Source: Actinomycetota bacterium
GTDB taxonomy: Bacteria > Actinomycetota > Actinomycetes > Nanopelagicales > Nanopelagicaceae
Assembly: GCA_009924185.1 (NCBI GenBank)
Contig: RFSC01000044.1
Location: 1-6,438, forward strand
DNA: 6,438 nt
Direction of reading: 5' to 3'
The position numbers were made by a program, and so were the translations under genes. The notes under the pieces were generated by a model. That model did no database searches. It saw only the letters and a list, made by a program, of their open reading frames with translations, and was not told the origin of the DNA. Position 1 is the first letter of the stretch; each line of letters begins with the position of its first letter. Below are positions 6,066 through 6,438 of the stretch, piece after piece.

Positions 6066-6238
6066 CTGAGAATAACTTGGTACTGAGGTTGATTTGGCGC
6101 CGCTAACGGTCCACAAGCAAATGATTACGCTGGGAATAACTTGGTACTGAGGTTGATTTGACGCCGCAAACGGTTCATAAGCAAATGATTACGCTGGGAA
6201 TAACTTGGTACTGAGGTTGGTTTGGCTTAACGTACAAT
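6066..6238 (+). repeat. 64-bp tandem repeat in three copies before ssrA
   Basis: Copy A (6066-6129) starts CTGAGAATAACTTGGTACTG. Copy B (6130-6193) starts CTGGGAATAACTTGGTACTG and differs from A at only a few sites. Copy C (from 6194) matches closely to 6225. It then diverges, but still aligns with gaps to about 6238 (TAACG.T..ACAA shared). The copies differ by point substitutions, so they are not identical collapsed copies. The stretch 5999-6065 before them holds only a weak CGAG/CTCG stem and no gene. Confidence 0.95.
6233..6238 (+). promoter_or_regulatory. Candidate -10 box of ssrA
   Basis: TACAAT is close to the consensus -10 hexamer and would give a transcript starting near 6245, about 25 bases before mature tmRNA. 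That fits a precursor whose 5' end is trimmed by RNase P. The -35 region is poor (CTGAGG or ACTGAG at 6210-6216). The box lies in the diverged end of the third 64-bp repeat. Confidence 0.4.
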
Positions 6239-6269
6239 TCTCTTTCAGCTTCTAATCCACGTTAATCGC

Positions 6270-6438
6270 GGGGGTGAACGGTCTCGACTTCGATTGTTGA
6301 GCCAGGGGAAGCGGGCCGAGGAAGCCGGGATGATCTCGTTAACCACACAAACCCGTGCATATAAACAGACGCAGATAAAACTTCGTCTGATTACGATCTC
6401 GCTGCCTAAGCGAGCGCTGTAATCCGTTGCCCTGAGCT
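6270..6438 (+). ncRNA. ssrA: Transfer-messenger RNA (tmRNA), 3' end outside window
   Basis: tmRNA acts with SmpB to release stalled ribosomes, adding a degradation tag to the unfinished protein. The 5' end GGGGGTGAACGGTCTCGAC matches the tRNA-like domain start and D-loop region. Pseudoknot PK1 can be drawn: CGAG 6317-6320 pairs CTCG 6335-6338, and CGGG 6326-6329, inside that loop, pairs CCCG 6352-6355. The resume codon GCA at 6371 opens a tag reading ADKTSSDYDLAA with stop TAA at 6407-6409. The stop codon lies in a hairpin, CTCGCT 6398-6403 with AGCGAG 6409-6414, as in helix 5 of known tmRNAs. Later pseudoknots, the T-arm and the 3' CCA end are beyond the window. The 5' end is uncertain by one or two bases. 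Confidence 0.93.

Overview
The window most likely comes from a low- to moderate-GC actinobacterium, probably a small-genome aquatic lineage. The lineage guess is an inference. The gene order prfB - ftsE - ftsX - S41 protease - smpB - ssrA, the FtsE and FtsX sequence style, the tmRNA tag ending in LAA, and three start codons sitting directly after a TANNNT box (leaderless mRNAs) all point to Actinobacteria. Everything recognisable is on the + strand.

Layout. Positions 1-1005 hold the end of a Tad/Flp pilus cluster: a 5'-cut TadE-like pseudopilin with a type IVb prepilin motif, then a second TadE/TadG-like envelope protein overlapping it by 4 bp. prfB (1024-2127) encodes release factor 2 with intact SPF and GGQ motifs and no programmed frameshift. 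A 190-bp gap with two copies of a hairpin-bearing 42-bp unit (period 64) leads to ftsE (2358-3047) and, 2 bp later, ftsX. ftsX is broken. Its N-terminal 195 residues are normal, the central block of roughly 65-75 residues is missing, and the true C-terminus survives in another frame up to 3738. The next 345 bp hold no gene. They consist largely of short tandem duplications, one of which copies the last codons and stop of ftsX. A membrane-anchored, PDZ-containing S41 (C-terminal processing) protease follows at 4083-5447, then smpB (5492-5998). A 270-bp gap carries a 64-bp unit in three tandem copies and ends in the ssrA promoter region. The window closes inside ssrA (tmRNA, from about 6270), with its pseudoknot PK1, resume codon, tag ADKTSSDYDLAA and stop hairpin visible.

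How the genes work together. RF2 ends translation at UGA/UAA. SmpB and tmRNA rescue stalled ribosomes and mark the incomplete proteins for degradation. FtsE and FtsX normally form an ABC-type complex that couples cell division to peptidoglycan hydrolysis. The S41 protease acts outside the membrane on envelope proteins.

The main points of interest are the internally deleted ftsX, and the pattern in which tandem duplications with periods of 15, 30, 36 and 64 bp fill gene ends and intergenic gaps while the other coding regions stay clean. I found no convincing new multi-gene system; the novelty here is structural.
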